NCBI GenBank assembly: GCA_963767245.1
Contig: CAVYDG010000024.1
Location: forward strand, 223,177-287,176
Reading direction: 5' to 3'
From: Roseiarcus sp963767245
Lineage (GTDB): Bacteria > Pseudomonadota > Alphaproteobacteria > Rhizobiales > Beijerinckiaceae
DNA length: 64,000 nucleotides
How positions within the stretch are numbered: the first letter of the stretch is position 1; every line of letters begins with the position of its first letter. The notes under the pieces are model-generated. The model saw only the letters and a program-made list of their open reading frames with translations, did not search any database and had not been told where the DNA came from. The translations under genes were made by a program, and so were the position numbers. Of the stretch, positions 1 through 8,461 are shown in pieces.

Positions 1-1503
1 CACGAATCCTCTGTCGATAAGCGAGAAACGATTGGTCGAGAAGCTCGCCTCGACCGCATAGCCATAGGCGCCGTAGCCGGTGAGCATCAGCGGCGCCGAT
101 CCATCGAGCCTCAGGCCCCGCTTGTGGATGAGAGACACCGGCACGCTCTCGCCGTCTTCGGCGGGGGCGAAGACAAGACGGGTGACATAGGCCTCGGGAT
201 CGAATCCGCGCGGCATCGTCTGGCGCTTGACGAGGGTGCGGCTCCGCTTCACGACATCGTAGTCATAGGTCTCCTGCGGCCGCGCCAGCGAGGAATAGCT
301 GAAGCGGATGAGGGAAGTGTCAAATTCGAACACCGGCTCGAGGCGGAGGTAGTATGTCTCTTCGTCGAAGGCGATCTCGTGCGATTCGCCGCTTCCGAGG
401 TCGATGACGACGAGCCGGGGGCGGCTCATCTCGCGCGTCAGCAGCACCAGTTCGTCCTTGAACAACGTCGCATCGGCGATGAATCGCCCGTCGCGCTCGG
501 CGACGAAATCGCGCCAGTTCGCCTCCTGCGGCGCCTCGCGCGGCGCGACCACAATCTTGAAATCGGGCGCGCCGGCGTTGGTGCGGATGAAGAAGCGATC
601 GCCGTGGTCCATGACCTCGTAGCGAACTCCCGCACGCCGCGGGGCGATGAGCCGCGGCGCCGCGATCGGATGGTCGAGATCGACGACAAGCGCTTCCGAA
701 GCATCATGGCCGTGCACCGAGATGATGGCCGTGCGGCCATGCCGGGTCGCCTCGATGCCGATGAACCAGGCCGGATCGTCCTCCACGAACACTTCGGCGT
801 CGTCGCTCTGCGCGGTCCCCAGCCGATGCAGCATGACCCGGCGCGGGCGGTGGTTCTCGTCCTGCTCGACGTAGAGAAACGCCGTTGAATCGCGGGTCCA
901 GACGACGTCTCCGGTTGCGCCGCTGACGCGGTCGGCAAGGTCCTCATGGCGTTCGAGATCGCGAACGGCGATGGTCAGGATCTCGGAGCCGAGATCGTCG
1001 GAGCTCCAGGCGAATTTCGCATGGTCGGGCGAATGGCGCCCGCCGGAGAAATGAAAGAAAGCCTTTCCCTCCGCGCGCGCGTCGCCGTCGATCAGCACTG
1101 TCTCTGCGCCGCCGTCGCGGGGCTTGCGGCAATAGATGCGCCGCTGGCCGCCGGGACGAAAGCGCGAATAATAGGCCCATGGCCCGTCGACTTGCGGCGG
1201 CTCGCTTTCATCCTCCTTGAGGCGCGCGCGCATTTCGCGCCGAAGCTCCTTCTGCAACCCGGCCGTCGGCGCCAGAAGCGCGTCGGCATAAGCGTTTTCG
1301 GCCTTGAGCAGCGCCCGGATGTCCGCGGGCAGCCGGCCCGGATCGCGCAGGACCTCTTGCCAGTTGTCGGCCCGTATCCAGGCGTAATCATCGTTCCACG
1401 ACAGGCCGTGGGCGGAGAAGCGCGTCGGCCGCGTCTCGGCGCGCGGCGGCGCGGGAACCGAAGCCTCGGCGCCGCCAGCCGGCCGGGATTCGTGGTCGGT
1501 CAT
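1..1503 (-). CDS. ptrB: Oligopeptidase B (protease II), N-terminal part, cut by the window edge
   Basis: The frame is open from the ATG at 1503 to base 1 (501 codons) and continues off the left edge. The protein is a cytoplasmic serine peptidase of the prolyl oligopeptidase (S9A) family that cuts short peptides after basic residues. Seen here: an early DDYAWIRADNW motif near residue 36, typical of the family, the beta-propeller region, and near residues 480-495 the MLTGYGAYGYA stretch that opens the alpha/beta hydrolase domain. The catalytic Ser, Asp and His lie outside the window. The start overlaps the stop of the upstream HAD gene in an ATGA (1500-1503), so the two are probably translationally coupled in one operon. 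Family assignment is firm; substrate range is known from the family only. Confidence 0.9.
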   Translation of the reverse strand, partial: MTDHESRPAGGAEASVPAPPRAETRPTRFSAHGLSWNDDYAWIRADNWQEVLRDPGRLPADIRALLKAENAYADALLAPTAGLQKELRREMRARLKEDESEPPQVDGPWAYYSRFRPGGQRRIYCRKPRDGGAETVLIDGDARAEGKAFFHFSGGRHSPDHAKFAWSSDDLGSEILTIAVRDLERHEDLADRVSGATGDVVWTRDSTAFLYVEQDENHRPRRVMLHRLGTAQSDDAEVFVEDDPAWFIGIEATRHGRTAIISVHGHDASEALVVDLDHPIAAPRLIAPRRAGVRYEVMDHGDRFFIRTNAGAPDFKIVVAPREAPQEANWRDFVAERDGRFIADATLFKDELVLLTREMSRPRLVVIDLGSGESHEIAFDEETYYLRLEPVFEFDTSLIRFSYSSLARPQETYDYDVVKRSRTLVKRQTMPRGFDPEAYVTRLVFAPAEDGESVPVSLIHKRGLRLDGSAPLMLTGYGAYGYAVEASFSTNRFSLIDRGFV

Positions 1504-2186
1504 GGCGCCAGCGCCGGCCGCGCGCCCGAAAGCGCCCAAAAGGCGGCGGGAACCTCGGACGGCGAGGCGCACATTACCGCCGCGCCCGCCTCGCGAAGCT
1601 CGTCCTCGCCGCCGTAGCCCCAAAGCGCCCCGATGGTGGGGATCGCGTGCCGGCTCGCGGCAAGGACGTCATGCCTTCGATCGCCGATCATGCAGCAATC
1701 CGCGGCCTCGAGTTGCTCGGTCGCGAGAATATGAGCCACGAGATCCGCCTTGTCCTGAAAGCGCCCGCCGAGTTCGTCGCCATAGGCCGCCTCGAAATGG
1801 CGGTCGAGGTTGAAGTGGTCGAGAATACGCTGAGCGTACACAATCGGCTTCGCCGTGCAGAGAAACAATCGCGCCCCCGCTCCGCGCAGCTCGGCGAGCG
1901 CCTCATCGACGCCGTCGTAGACGGTAGCCTCGAACAGTCCGACTGTCGCATAGCGGCTGCGGTAGACCTTGAGCGCCTCCTCTGGGTCCCCTTGCGCGCC
2001 GAGGAATTCGGCGAAACAGCCGCGCAAAGGCGGCCCGATGATCCAGTTCAGTTCCGCGGCGGGCGGGGGGGTTCGCCCCAACGCCTCAAGCGCCATCCGA
2101 AAGCATCCAACAATGCCCTCGAACGGATCGGTGAGCGTTCCGTCGAGATCGACGAGGAGCGCGCGTCGCCGACTGGAGGTCGTCAT
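1500..2186 (-). CDS. HAD-superfamily phosphatase, phosphoglycolate-phosphatase-like
   Basis: A 228-residue HAD hydrolase. Motif I is VDLDGTLTD near residue 12, motif II the Thr of LCTAKP near residue 111, and motif III/IV the GDRRHD stretch near residue 168. The cap between motifs I and II is helical, as in the Gph/PGP subfamily (C1 cap). Members dephosphorylate small phosphorylated metabolites such as 2-phosphoglycolate; the true substrate is not visible from the sequence. The C-terminal tail is Ala/Pro-rich. It shares four bases with the start of ptrB and follows the small membrane protein gene by about 60 bases, fitting a minus-strand operon panE, small membrane protein, HAD, ptrB. The start is the ATG at 2186; no strong ribosome-binding site is close to it. 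Confidence 0.85.
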   Translation of the reverse strand: MTTSSRRRALLVDLDGTLTDPFEGIVGCFRMALEALGRTPPPAAELNWIIGPPLRGCFAEFLGAQGDPEEALKVYRSRYATVGLFEATVYDGVDEALAELRGAGARLFLCTAKPIVYAQRILDHFNLDRHFEAAYGDELGGRFQDKADLVAHILATEQLEAADCCMIGDRRHDVLAASRHAIPTIGALWGYGGEDELREAGAAVMCASPSEVPAAFWALSGARPALAP

Positions 2187-2246
2187 GGACTTTTACGGAC
2201 TCCGCGAAGCTCGATCGGTCCTCGCCGCCCATGCGGCGCGGAATGG

Positions 2247-2483
2247 CTAGCCGCGGATCGGCTCGTGCGCGAGCGCCGCGCGCAGGAAATAGAAGAGCCC
2301 GGTCAGGGCCGCGAGAATGAGCACGCCCTCGAGCATCCGGGTGAGGCTCTCGCCAAGCTGGAACAGACCGCCGATCGCCCAGCCAGCCGCAGCTCCGGCG
2401 CCGACAAGCTCGGTGCCGACCAGAATGGCGACGCTGATCAGCGTCGCGGCATTGGTCCAGTTGATCGGCGCGGCGTCCGCCAA
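2247..2483 (-). CDS. Small two-helix membrane protein of unknown function
   Basis: A 78-residue protein with two predicted membrane helices, one around ATLISVAILVGTELVGAG and one around LEGVLILAALTGLFYF, separated by a Gly-rich loop. I chose the TTG start at 2483 because AAGGAG lies 8 bases upstream on the minus strand. A longer reading from a TTG at 2549 adds about 22 poorly hydrophobic residues and has no such site. It lies 69 bases downstream of panE and 60 bases upstream of the HAD gene, so it probably belongs to the same transcript. I do not recognise the family and infer only a membrane location. Confidence 0.6.
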   Translation of the reverse strand: MADAAPINWTNAATLISVAILVGTELVGAGAAAGWAIGGLFQLGESLTRMLEGVLILAALTGLFYFLRAALAHEPIRG

Positions 2484-2552
2484 GGCGGTTACTCCTTGAA
2501 GAGGCGTGAGAAAACGCGCGGGGATATACCAGCGCGACCCGAAGCGCAAGCC

Positions 2553-3488
2553 TCAGCCCCTGGTCCCCCCTCGCGCCCGCCCCGTCTCGTAGGCTCTGAC
2601 ATGCAAGGTCGCGATGCGTAGCAGCGAATGGGCGTCGGGGTTCGCGGCGCGTCGCAGGAGATCAGCGAGGATCTGGTCGCCCTCGGCCCGCTTGCCGCCT
2701 TCAATGTCGCGCAGCATCGAGGCCTTCAGCGGCGATCCGGCGGCGGTCAGCACCGCTCGCGCCCGCTCGAGCGTCGCCGGACGCGGCGGATAGCCCTGCC
2801 GGGCGGCGATCGTCGCGCATTCGTCGAGGAGCCCGGTCGCGAGGTCGGAAGCGCCGGCGGCGACGTAGTCGCCGACAGACGATCGCATCAGCGAGGTGAT
2901 CCCCGCGGCCGCGGCGATGAACATCCACTTCTCCCACATCTCTTGGCGGATCTCGTCGCTGAGACGGGCCTCGAAACCGGCGGCGCCGACCAGCTCCGAA
3001 GCGACCGTCCCGATCCGCTTCGTACGCGAACCATCGAGTTCGCCGAAACTCAGCGCATGCATATCGTTGAAGTGGATGATGGTCCCGTCGTCGCCGAGCG
3101 TCGCCGAGATCACGCATTGCCCGCCAAGCACGGGCTTGGGCCCGAAGCGGTCGGCGAGCGCGTCGAGGTGCCGCATGCCATTGAGGAGCGGCAGGATCGC
3201 CGTGCCGCCCCCGACCGCCTTGGCGAACGATTCCATCGCGCCGTCGAGGTCGTAGGCCTTGCAGCTCAGGAGCACGAGGTCGAATGGCGCCGCCAGGGCT
3301 TCTTGCGAGACGATCGGCGGCGACGGGCGATGGAAGTCGCCGAGAGGGCTTCGAATCGTCAATCCGTGCTTTGCGAGCTCCCCGGCCCGGCGCGCACGGA
3401 CAAGGAAGGTGACGTCGCGGCCCGCCTGCAGCAGACGCCCGCCGAAATATCCGCCGACCGCGCCCGCTCCAACAACGAGAATTCTCAT
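2553..3488 (-). CDS. panE: 2-dehydropantoate 2-reductase (ketopantoate reductase)
   Basis: A 311-residue NADPH-dependent reductase. The Rossmann motif VGAGAVGGYFGGRL is at residues 5-18. KAYD near residue 97 carries the usual catalytic-region Lys, and LLNGMRHLDAL near residue 123 matches the family NG-x-x-H segment. The C-terminal helical domain (residues 180-300) contains the EMWEKWMFIAAAAG helix seen in ApbA/PanE proteins. The enzyme reduces 2-dehydropantoate to pantoate in pantothenate and CoA synthesis. Alphaproteobacteria often carry several PanE-like paralogues, so this copy could act on another 2-oxo acid. The ATG at 3488 gives the complete nucleotide-binding motif. It is the first gene of a minus-strand run ending in ptrB. 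Confidence 0.85.
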   Translation of the reverse strand: MRILVVGAGAVGGYFGGRLLQAGRDVTFLVRARRAGELAKHGLTIRSPLGDFHRPSPPIVSQEALAAPFDLVLLSCKAYDLDGAMESFAKAVGGGTAILPLLNGMRHLDALADRFGPKPVLGGQCVISATLGDDGTIIHFNDMHALSFGELDGSRTKRIGTVASELVGAAGFEARLSDEIRQEMWEKWMFIAAAAGITSLMRSSVGDYVAAGASDLATGLLDECATIAARQGYPPRPATLERARAVLTAAGSPLKASMLRDIEGGKRAEGDQILADLLRRAANPDAHSLLRIATLHVRAYETGRARGGTRG

Positions 3489-3521
3489 TCCGACCCGTCC
3501 TCCATGGCGCGGCGATCTCCC

Positions 3522-4622
3522 CTACGGCACGGCCGAAACCAGCATGAACGCGGCGAAGATCACGAGATGCACGGCGCCCTGCAGCACGGTCGTGCGGCCG
3601 GTGCCGAGCGTCAATGCGCTGATATAGAGCGTGAGCACGAGGAGCGTCATGTCGGTTTGCGACACGCCGAGCGCGATCTGCTGGTTGAGCATGAGCGAGA
3701 CAAGCGCGACCGCCGGAATCGTCAGCCCGATGCTGGCGATGGCCGAGCCGAGCGCAAGATTGATGCTGTTCTGCAGCCGATTGCGCAGGGCCGACTTCAC
3801 CGCGGCGAGCCCCTCGGGCATCAGCACGATGACCGCGATCACGACGCCGACAAACGCCTTCGGCAATCCCGCCGCCGCGATCGCCGCATCGACCGGGTAG
3901 GACAGCGTCTTGGCCAGCAGCACCACGGCGGCGAGCGCGACGATGAGCAGCGCGAGGCTGATGAGCGCGATCCAGGCGCCCGGAACCTCATGCGCCGGCT
4001 CGTCGAAGGCGTCGCCCGGCGCGTCGAGGAAATAGTCGCGATGCTTGACGGTCTGCACGAATACGAACACCCCCCAAAGCACCAGCGACATGAGGCCGAT
4101 GCCCTCGAGCTGCAGGATGGAATAGGACGGGCCGGATGCGGCCTCGGCAAAATTCGGCAGGATCAACGCCAGCGTAGCCAGCGTCCCGAGGACGGCGAGA
4201 GCGGAAGAAGCGCCGCGCAATTGGAACGTCTGCTCGAAATGTCGCCCCGCCCCGAGGACCAGGCACAGGCCGACGACGCCGTTGAGTACGATCATGACCG
4301 CCGCGAACACGGTGTCGCGCGCGACCCGGTCGCTGCCCTCGGCGCCGGACAGCATGATCGACACGATGAGCCCGACCTCGATCACCGTCACCGCGACCGC
4401 GAGCACGATCGAGCCGAACGGCTCGCCGACCTTGAGCGCCAGAACCTCGGCGTGATGGACGGCCGCGAACACCGTCGCGCCGAGAAGGACGCCCGCGATA
4501 ATGAGAACATATGCCGCGTCGGCGGGGACAATATGAGCGAATTTCAGCCCCAGGACCCCGCTGGCGACAAGCGGGACTACCCAGGTCCAGGCCGGAATGG
4601 AGGCATGGTGCGACGCCGACAT
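3522..4622 (-). CDS. chaA: Calcium/proton (sodium/proton) antiporter, ChaA type
   Basis: A 366-residue inner-membrane cation antiporter, the length I recall for E. coli ChaA, with about eleven hydrophobic segments. The two signature repeats of the Ca2+/cation exchanger superfamily are visible: GEPFGSIVLAVAVTVIEV near residue 59 and ALGSAIASIGLTIPAV near residue 275. Each carries the polar or acidic residues that form the ion path. The family expels Ca2+, Na+ or K+ in exchange for H+. I place the start at the ATG at 4622 (MSASHHASIPAW), just ahead of the first helix. The frame stays open further upstream, but that stretch has no helix and runs into the opposite-strand regulator gene. It is divergent from the XRE-cupin gene at 4747. 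Confidence 0.88.
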   Translation of the reverse strand: MSASHHASIPAWTWVVPLVASGVLGLKFAHIVPADAAYVLIIAGVLLGATVFAAVHHAEVLALKVGEPFGSIVLAVAVTVIEVGLIVSIMLSGAEGSDRVARDTVFAAVMIVLNGVVGLCLVLGAGRHFEQTFQLRGASSALAVLGTLATLALILPNFAEAASGPSYSILQLEGIGLMSLVLWGVFVFVQTVKHRDYFLDAPGDAFDEPAHEVPGAWIALISLALLIVALAAVVLLAKTLSYPVDAAIAAAGLPKAFVGVVIAVIVLMPEGLAAVKSALRNRLQNSINLALGSAIASIGLTIPAVALVSLMLNQQIALGVSQTDMTLLVLTLYISALTLGTGRTTVLQGAVHLVIFAAFMLVSAVP

Positions 4623-4712
4623 CGATCCATCCGGGTTCGTGAGAATGCAGCACTGTGCAAGAGAAGGGCGCACCCGGCAAATCTGGGCGCGGCTGCGGGC
4701 GTAAGACCCGCC

Positions 4713-4753
4713 TTGACGCTCTCGTTTATGAGAGTATTTTCCATTTATGGAAA
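4713..4753 (+). promoter_or_regulatory. Candidate leaderless promoter with two nested inverted repeats
   Basis: TTGACG (4713-4718), a 16-base spacer and TATTTT (4735-4740) resemble a sigma70 promoter. Its expected start point falls at about 4747, the first base of the XRE-cupin ATG, and no ribosome-binding site precedes that codon. Two inverted repeats sit on it: CTCTC/GAGAG (4719-4723 and 4730-4734) fills the spacer, and TTTCCAT-TT-ATGGAAA (4738-4753) spans the -10 edge and the start codon. This arrangement suggests autoregulation. Inferred from sequence only. Confidence 0.5.
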
Positions 4754-5319
4754 TCGAGGCCCCGCCCCGCGACGCCGCCGATCTGCGCCTCGCCGAGCGC
4801 CTGCGCGAACTGCGGCGCGGGCGGCGCTGGTCGCTCGACGAGCTCTCGGCGCTGAGCGGGGTCAGCCGCGCTTCGCTCAGCCGAATCGAGAACGGGGACG
4901 TGAGCCCGACCGCCTCCGTGCTCGGACGGCTCGCCGGCGCGCATGGCTCGACCGTCTCGCGCCTCCTCGCCGACATCGAGGGCGAGGCGCCTGCGCTTGT
5001 CGCCTGCGCCGACCAGCCGGAGTGGGTCGATCCCGCCACCGGCTTTCGTCGCCGCTCGGTCTCGCCGCCCTCGCTCGATTTCGATTGCGAGGTGCTCGCT
5101 TGTGAGCTTCCGGCCGGAGCCAGCATCGATTATCCGCTGCCGCCGCGCCTGGGCCTCGAGCATCATCTCTATCTCCAAGCGGGCGCGCTCGAACTCATGA
5201 TCGAGCGAACCGTCCATCGCCTGAGCGCCGGCGACTGCCTTCGCTACAAGCTCATGGGTCCGAGCCGCTTCCATGCCGCCGGGCGCCGCGCGGCGCGCTA
5301 CATTCTCGTGTTGCGGTGA
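4747..5319 (+). CDS. XRE-family transcriptional regulator with C-terminal cupin domain
   Basis: A 190-residue two-domain regulator. Residues 14-70 form an XRE/lambda-repressor helix-turn-helix (LDELSALSGVSRASLSRIENG is split across helices 2-3, with the recognition part SRASLSRIENG). Residues 105-185 form a cupin-like beta barrel, with LGLEHHLYLQAGALEL and the late HAAGRRAARYIL strand. Such proteins usually sense a small ligand through the cupin and control a neighbouring enzyme gene. The stop overlaps the GNAT start in GTGA (5316-5319), so the pair is translationally coupled. Inverted repeats at the start codon point to autoregulation. The only good start is the ATG at 4747. Confidence 0.87.
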   Translation: MEIEAPPRDAADLRLAERLRELRRGRRWSLDELSALSGVSRASLSRIENGDVSPTASVLGRLAGAHGSTVSRLLADIEGEAPALVACADQPEWVDPATGFRRRSVSPPSLDFDCEVLACELPAGASIDYPLPPRLGLEHHLYLQAGALELMIERTVHRLSAGDCLRYKLMGPSRFHAAGRRAARYILVLR

Positions 5320-5864
5320 CCGTCTTGGAGGGCCAGGCCGCGACCGTCGCCGCGCTCGATCCAGCTTCGTTCGCCGGAGCCCTCGACCGGCTCACGGACA
5401 TCCTGCGCGCCTGCGTACACGAGGGCGCGAGCGTCGGCTTCGTCGCGCCGTTCGGCCAGGACGAAGCGCGCGCGTATTGGCTGAACCGGGTCGCCCCGGC
5501 GCACGCTTCGGGCGCCAGGATCGTCCTCGTCGCAAGCCTCGGCGGCGAGCTCGCCGGGACAGCGCAGCTCGACCTCAACTCGATGCCGAGCAAACGTCAC
5601 CACGCCGAAGTCTCCAAGGTTTTGGTCGATCCGGCCTTTCGCCGCGCCGGCGTCGCCCGGGCGCTCATGGGCGAGATCGAACGGCGCGCGGCCAGTGAGG
5701 GCCGCTGGCTCCTCACCCTCGACACCGCGGGCGACGCGGCCGAAGCCCTCTATCGCTCGCTCGGCTATATTCTCGCCGGGTCAATTCCGCATTACGCGCG
5801 CAATGCCTTCGCCGACCGCTACGACACGACCCGACTTATGTACAAAGACCTCCGCCACAGCTAG
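5316..5864 (+). CDS. GNAT-family N-acetyltransferase
   Basis: A 182-residue GNAT acetyltransferase. The acetyl-CoA pyrophosphate-binding loop is in VLVDPAFRRAGVARALM (residues 107-123), matching R/Q-x-x-G-x-G/A. The motif-B region LLTLDTAGDAAEALYRSLGY near residues 134-153 is the usual C-terminal signature. It transfers acetyl from acetyl-CoA to an amine; the acceptor is unknown. The start is a GTG that overlaps the XRE-cupin stop by four bases, so expression is tied to that regulator. A GNAT next to an XRE-cupin regulator suggests a response to a toxic or signalling amine, but this is inference. Confidence 0.85.
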   Translation: MTVLEGQAATVAALDPASFAGALDRLTDILRACVHEGASVGFVAPFGQDEARAYWLNRVAPAHASGARIVLVASLGGELAGTAQLDLNSMPSKRHHAEVSKVLVDPAFRRAGVARALMGEIERRAASEGRWLLTLDTAGDAAEALYRSLGYILAGSIPHYARNAFADRYDTTRLMYKDLRHS

Positions 5865-5903
5865 CTTCCGCCGGCCAATGGACGGCTGAAGGAGGCCATC
5901 GTC

Positions 5904-7745
5904 TTGCCTGCGGAAGATCGGCTGACGGCTGGCCGGGACAGCGCGAGCCTGTTTGGGCGTGTCGCGCTCATGATTCTCGCGTTCTACGCGCTGGCGATGA
6001 TCACGCCCGACTTCCTCCGGGTCTTTCGGCCGCTCGGATCGTTCGGTCTTGAGACCAACGGCGATGGGCTGATCTACGACGTCCAGGGACCCTTCGCGAG
6101 CGAGGAGGAATCGCCCGCATGGCGGGCTGGGATTCGCCTGGGGGATCGGCTCGATCTGGTCGCGATGCGCTGCATCCCGGTCAATACCGAGCTCTGCGCC
6201 AGCACGCTGTCGCAATTTGGCGGGGTGAACTACGTCGTGCCGGGCCGCCAGGCGAGGCTCATCCTCGCCGCTACAGCCGAGCGCCCGGCGCGCGAAGTCA
6301 CGATGACTGCCGCGCCGCGGCCCGACAATCGTCTGTTCGAGGTCATCGTGGCGCTCGACACGATCGCCGGCATTTTGGTGGTGCTCGGCGCGGCATGGCT
6401 GGTGTGGACGCGTCCGGGGGGCATGACCTGGGGTTTTTTCGTCTATGTGATTCAGTTCAATCCCGGCCAGGCGTTCCAGTTCTGGGCCTGGCTTCAACTC
6501 TGGCCGTGGGCGCTCCTGATCAATGACGCCGTTTCGGTGGTGATGCAGGCCGCCGCCTATACCGGGCTTCTGCTGTTTGCGCTGAGGGCGCCGCTAGACC
6601 GGACCGAAGGCCGATGGCGCAATATCGAGCGGGCTCTGCCAGCGATTTCGATCCTGTTCCTCTTGGTCGCGCTCGCGGGCATGGGAAGCGTGTTCGGCTA
6701 TCCCGCCGAAATCTGGACCCGAAGCATGTTCTTCATCGGTTTTGCCGTCAGCGTCGCCGCGCTGGCGATCCTGCTCGGGCGTCGCCGCGATCTATCGCCC
6801 CGCGACTATCAGCGCATCCGCTGGGTCATCTGGGGCTGCCTGATCGGCCTTCCGGCCTATCTCATCGCCCAGCTGTCGCAACAGACCTCGCTGTTCGCCG
6901 AAGTGCTGGGCCAAGGCCTTACGTCCGAGGAAGTCGCGGGCGCCCTTTACCTCGTCAACGGCATCCTGTGCCTGTTCGTCGTCGAGGCGGTGCGGCGCCC
7001 GACGGTGGTCAACGTGTGGATCCCGATCCGCCGCGCGACCGTGCTTGGGCTCCTCCTCAGCATACCCGTCTTCTTCCTCCACAAGCAGATCGAAGTGATC
7101 GATGAGTACTTTCACCTGCCGTACTGGGCCTGGGTGTTCGTCGCTTCGGGCCTGGTGTACCTGCTGGCGCGCGCACATGACTTTACGACTGAGCTCACCG
7201 ACCAGCTTTTCAACCGCCAATTCATCCTCGCCGAGCGCCATCTCGCCGAGGTCGGCGAGACCGTTCTCCATGCCCCCAGCCTGGCCGAAGTCGACCGGCT
7301 CCTCGTGAACGAACCGATGCGTTCGCTCAGTCTGGCGTCGGCGGCGCTGTTTCGCGAGCAGGACGGCGTCTACCGCCGGCGCGCCAGCGCCGGATGGGAC
7401 GCCGATGACGCCGACACCCTCGCCGACGACGACCCCATTCTCGCCCAAAGGTTCGAGCGGAAGCCCTACCCTGTCGACCTCGCCCACGCGTCGCATGCCC
7501 GGCTGCCGCACGACCTCGCGCGGCCGCTTCTCGCCGTGCCGGTCGGCAATCCGCGGCGCTGCTACGCGATGATCCTCTACAGCGGCCACGAGGCTGGGAC
7601 CGATCTCGACAGCAGCGAGCGCCATCTCCTGGGCGCCTTCGCCCACGACGCGGAGATCGCCTACGCCCAGATCGAGTGCGAGATGCTGCACAAGCGGGTC
7701 GCGGCGCTCGAGGGCCAGCTCGCGCAGGCCCCGCAGGCGGGGTGA
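5904..7745 (+). CDS. PDZ / multi-helix membrane / GAF-like sensor protein without visible output domain
   Basis: A 613-residue inner-membrane protein. Seen in order: one membrane helix (residues 18-36); a probably periplasmic PDZ-like domain (about 50-140) with ESPAWRAGIRLGDRLDLV, the usual PDZ carboxylate-loop pattern; about seven membrane helices (147-405); a linker HDFTTELTDQLFNRQFIL; a GAF-like domain (about 435-595); and a short coiled coil CEMLHKRVAALEGQLAQ at the end. The layout resembles ComP-like or 7TM sensor kinases, but no histidine kinase, HATPase, GGDEF or HTH motif is present, so any signal must pass to a partner. The start is TTG at 5904 with AAGGAGG about 8 bases upstream. 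The stop overlaps the haloacid dehalogenase start (GTGA at 7742-7745). Function unknown. Confidence 0.75.
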   Translation: MPAEDRLTAGRDSASLFGRVALMILAFYALAMITPDFLRVFRPLGSFGLETNGDGLIYDVQGPFASEEESPAWRAGIRLGDRLDLVAMRCIPVNTELCASTLSQFGGVNYVVPGRQARLILAATAERPAREVTMTAAPRPDNRLFEVIVALDTIAGILVVLGAAWLVWTRPGGMTWGFFVYVIQFNPGQAFQFWAWLQLWPWALLINDAVSVVMQAAAYTGLLLFALRAPLDRTEGRWRNIERALPAISILFLLVALAGMGSVFGYPAEIWTRSMFFIGFAVSVAALAILLGRRRDLSPRDYQRIRWVIWGCLIGLPAYLIAQLSQQTSLFAEVLGQGLTSEEVAGALYLVNGILCLFVVEAVRRPTVVNVWIPIRRATVLGLLLSIPVFFLHKQIEVIDEYFHLPYWAWVFVASGLVYLLARAHDFTTELTDQLFNRQFILAERHLAEVGETVLHAPSLAEVDRLLVNEPMRSLSLASAALFREQDGVYRRRASAGWDADDADTLADDDPILAQRFERKPYPVDLAHASHARLPHDLARPLLAVPVGNPRRCYAMILYSGHEAGTDLDSSERHLLGAFAHDAEIAYAQIECEMLHKRVAALEGQLAQAPQAG

Positions 7746-8443
7746 GCTTGATCGAGCCGCGCCAGTCCCTGCAGGGCGTCAGCGCCTGCGTCTTCGACGC
7801 CTACGGCACGCTGTTCGACTTTGCCTCCGCAGCAGCGCGCTGCGCCGATATTCCAGCCGACCGGCGCGCGGCGCTGACGGCGCTGTGGCGCGACCGGCAG
7901 CTTCAGTACACGTGGCTGCGCACGCTCGGGAACCGCTACGCCGATTTCTGGCAGGTGACCGGCGAGGCGCTCGATTTCGCCCTCGAAAGCCTCGATCTGG
8001 CGAGCCCGCCCTTACGCGAGCGGCTGATGGAGCTTTATCTCGGCCTCGAGCCGTTCCCGGAGGTTCCCGCCGTCCTCGGCGCGCTGCGCGAGGCGGGATT
8101 CAAAACTGCGATCCTCTCGAATGGCTCGCCGGCAATGCTCGAAGCGCTGGTCAAGCGGTCGGCTCTCGAGGCGATGTTCGACGGCGTGCTATCGGTCGAC
8201 GCGGTGCGCGCGTTCAAGACCCACCCAAGCGTCTATCAATACGCGCTCGATACGCTCGCGCTGCCGGCGCGCGCGATCGCGTTCGTTTCGTCCAACGCCT
8301 GGGACGCGCACGCGGCATCGGATTTCGGCATGCGCGTCGTCTGGTGCAACCGCTACGGCCAGCGCCGCGAACGGCTTCCCGGCCGCCCCGACTTCGAGAT
8401 CAGGACGCTGGCCGAACTGCCGGCGCTGCTTGGCGCGAATTGA
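7742..8443 (+). CDS. Haloacid dehalogenase, type II
   Basis: A 233-residue HAD enzyme of the L-2-haloacid dehalogenase subfamily. The nucleophile Asp is in FDAYGTLFD near residue 18. The conserved LRTLGNRY region holds the substrate Arg, SNGSP is motif II, FKTHPSVYQYAL holds the Lys, and SSNAWDAHAASDFGM carries the SSNxxD motif characteristic of type II dehalogenases. These hydrolyse short 2-haloalkanoic acids to 2-hydroxyacids in the cytoplasm, although many homologues have other HAD activities. The GTG start at 7742 overlaps the stop of the membrane sensor; a longer in-frame reading would run about 66 bases back into that gene. It is the last gene of a coupled four-gene operon. Confidence 0.87.
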   Translation: MSLIEPRQSLQGVSACVFDAYGTLFDFASAAARCADIPADRRAALTALWRDRQLQYTWLRTLGNRYADFWQVTGEALDFALESLDLASPPLRERLMELYLGLEPFPEVPAVLGALREAGFKTAILSNGSPAMLEALVKRSALEAMFDGVLSVDAVRAFKTHPSVYQYALDTLALPARAIAFVSSNAWDAHAASDFGMRVVWCNRYGQRRERLPGRPDFEIRTLAELPALLGAN

Positions 8444-8461
8444 TCCGGTTTCGGCGCCTGC

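Noticed and set aside
2628..5105. Long open frame antisense to panE and chaA
   Set aside because: Same cause: shadow of well-supported genes, with low-complexity composition.
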